Below are positions 5,604 to 6,725 of a stretch of DNA of 6,725 nucleotides, piece after piece. The notes beneath the pieces are model-generated. The model was not told the DNA's origin, did no database searches, and worked only from the letters and a program-made list of their open reading frames with translations. Positions within the stretch are counted from its first letter, which is position 1. Each line of letters opens with the position of its first letter. This stretch comes from Fidelibacterota bacterium. Its GTDB lineage: Bacteria > Fidelibacterota > UBA2242. The DNA is taken from contig JAFGXZ010000225.1 of NCBI GenBank assembly GCA_016936335.1, forward strand, positions 1 through 6,725, given 5' to 3'. Made by a program: the position numbers and the translations under genes.

Positions 5604-6659
5604 ATGAAAATAAACAGGGTTCAAATAAGACTTTCGTTCTCTTGTATACTGGTACTGTCGCTATTATTGAATCAATGCTCTGTAAGTGATGATCAGTATC
5701 TGGATAAACTGTTTGAGGACTATAATTGTGAAAATATGCCCGGTGCGGCCGTAATGATCATTAAAGACGGGGAAATAATCAAAACAAAATGCTACGGGAT
5801 GGCTGACATTGAACAGAAAATCCCAATAAGTCCGAAGAGTAATTTTCGCCTGGCATCGGTATCAAAACAATTTACAGCAATGTCAATCATGATTCTGAAG
5901 GAACAAGGAAAACTGGACTATAATCAGACACTCACCGATCTATTTCCGGAATTTCCCGATTATGGAAAAAATATTAGCATCGAATTCCTTCTGCAGCACC
6001 GTTCGGGATTAATTGACTATGAAGATATGATTCCCGATTCTGCGACAATTCAGGTGTTGGATCGGGATGTATTGCAAATGATGATGGCGGCAGACAGTAC
6101 GGTTTTTCCTCCCGGAACGGAATTCCGCTACAGTAATTCCGGCTATGCCGTACTGGCAATGATTGTCGAGAAATTATCAGGGAAGCGATATGCGACATTT
6201 TTATATGACAAAATATTTCGACCCTTAGGCATGCGGAATTCTGTAGCCTTTGAGAAGGGGATATCAACCGTTCAAAACCGTGCGTTCGGGTATTTTGTCG
6301 ACTCCGATTCGGTTGTATTTTCGGATCAGAGTATTACAAGTGCTGTTCTGGGTGACGGCGGCATTTACACATCCCTGGATGATATGTTCATATGGGATCA
6401 GGCTCTTTATACTGAAAAACTTGTATCCACAGGCAGCCTGAAAAGGGCATTTATACCGGCGCTGGAGGATTATGGTTATGGCTGGCGGATTGATGAGTAC
6501 AAAGGACATCATCGGGTACATCACACCGGCAGTACCTGTGGTTTCAGGAATGTCTTTCAACGGTTTCCCGAAGACCATTTTTCGGTATTAATACTGACCA
6601 ATAGGGCTGAACCGGATGTGACGGAATTGGCGAATAAGATTGTGGATCGGTTTCTGTAG
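5604..6659 (+). CDS. Putative lipoprotein serine hydrolase, beta-lactamase / DD-peptidase fold (S12 family)
   Basis: The 351-residue product has a signal peptide: basic start (K2, R5, R9), hydrophobic core (about 10-22), and Cys25 in LLLNQC, suggesting lipidation and export to the envelope. The mature part is a penicillin-binding-protein-like serine hydrolase (class C beta-lactamase, R61 DD-peptidase and esterase EstB relatives). Its catalytic motifs are: SVSK at 85-88 (S-x-x-K, nucleophile Ser85); YSN at 176-178 (Y-x-N); and HTG at 307-309 (the H/K-T-G equivalent). Other family segments are LLQHRSGL (129-136), FPPGTEFRYSNSGY (168-181), IFRPLGM (204-210) and GDGGIYTSLDDM (250-261). The substrate cannot be fixed: it could be a peptidoglycan peptide, beta-lactam, ester or D-amino-acid peptide. 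GAAAGG at 5592-5597 supports the start. It lies 91 nt after lgt, probably in its own transcription unit. Confidence 0.9.
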   Translation: MKINRVQIRLSFSCILVLSLLLNQCSVSDDQYLDKLFEDYNCENMPGAAVMIIKDGEIIKTKCYGMADIEQKIPISPKSNFRLASVSKQFTAMSIMILKEQGKLDYNQTLTDLFPEFPDYGKNISIEFLLQHRSGLIDYEDMIPDSATIQVLDRDVLQMMMAADSTVFPPGTEFRYSNSGYAVLAMIVEKLSGKRYATFLYDKIFRPLGMRNSVAFEKGISTVQNRAFGYFVDSDSVVFSDQSITSAVLGDGGIYTSLDDMFIWDQALYTEKLVSTGSLKRAFIPALEDYGYGWRIDEYKGHHRVHHTGSTCGFRNVFQRFPEDHFSVLILTNRAEPDVTELANKIVDRFL

Positions 6660-6725
6660 TAACAGGCAACATCAGATGCGACGAATGGAAGAGCAGGGAA
6701 GACTATTATTTTCGTGCTTTTGAAG
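6660..6725. other. Downstream non-coding end of window, nothing recognised
   Basis: The final 66 nt contain no credible gene. The only ATG-started frame (6676, re-entered at 6685) ends after 15 codons at a TGA (6721-6723). No hairpin followed by a T-run is seen, so the transcript end of the serine hydrolase is probably beyond the window. Confidence 0.5.

Noticed and set aside
5631..5645. Cys14 (LSFSC) as the lipidation site of the serine hydrolase
   Set aside because: It lies within the start of the hydrophobic core, leaving too short a signal peptide; Cys25 at the end of the core is the better candidate.

Overview
The window looks like a housekeeping stretch of a Gram-negative bacterial chromosome of moderate GC. 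All nine genes lie on the + strand and spacing is tight, with no mobile elements, CRISPR, tRNA or rRNA seen. The gene order (end of pheT, small coiled-coil gene, zapA, rny, folD), a membrane-anchored RNase Y and the mix of clear and absent Shine-Dalgarno (SD) sequences suggest the Bacteroidetes/Calditrichota/Marinimicrobia side of the FCB group. That placement is an inference from family resemblance, not a database result.

Region 1 (1-1124), translation and division. The window opens inside pheT (phenylalanyl-tRNA synthetase beta chain). A 66-residue coiled-coil protein follows after 8 nt, and its position and shape suggest a ZapB-like divisome partner. After 48 nt comes zapA, encoding a Z-ring stabiliser.

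Region 2 (1125-5512), a compact probable operon. A 97-nt leader with a strong hairpin directly upstream of the SD precedes rny (RNase Y). Then come folD (overlapping rny by 11 nt), a stand-alone cyclic-nucleotide-binding domain protein (10-nt gap), a nitroreductase-family flavoprotein (0-nt gap) and lgt (1-nt TAATG overlap). The overlaps suggest translational coupling. The products serve mRNA turnover, one-carbon metabolism, a possible nucleotide sensor, a redox enzyme and lipoprotein lipidation; co-transcription does not imply one pathway.

Region 3 (5513-6725). A 91-nt spacer with a weak terminator-like hairpin separates lgt from a beta-lactamase-fold serine hydrolase (family S12 type) with a lipoprotein-like signal peptide. 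The last 66 nt hold no recognisable feature.

I did not find convincing evidence of a wholly new system. The best leads are the ZapB-like gene beside zapA, the hairpin in the rny leader, the output-less cNMP-binding protein in the operon, and the Cys-rich Lgt variant.
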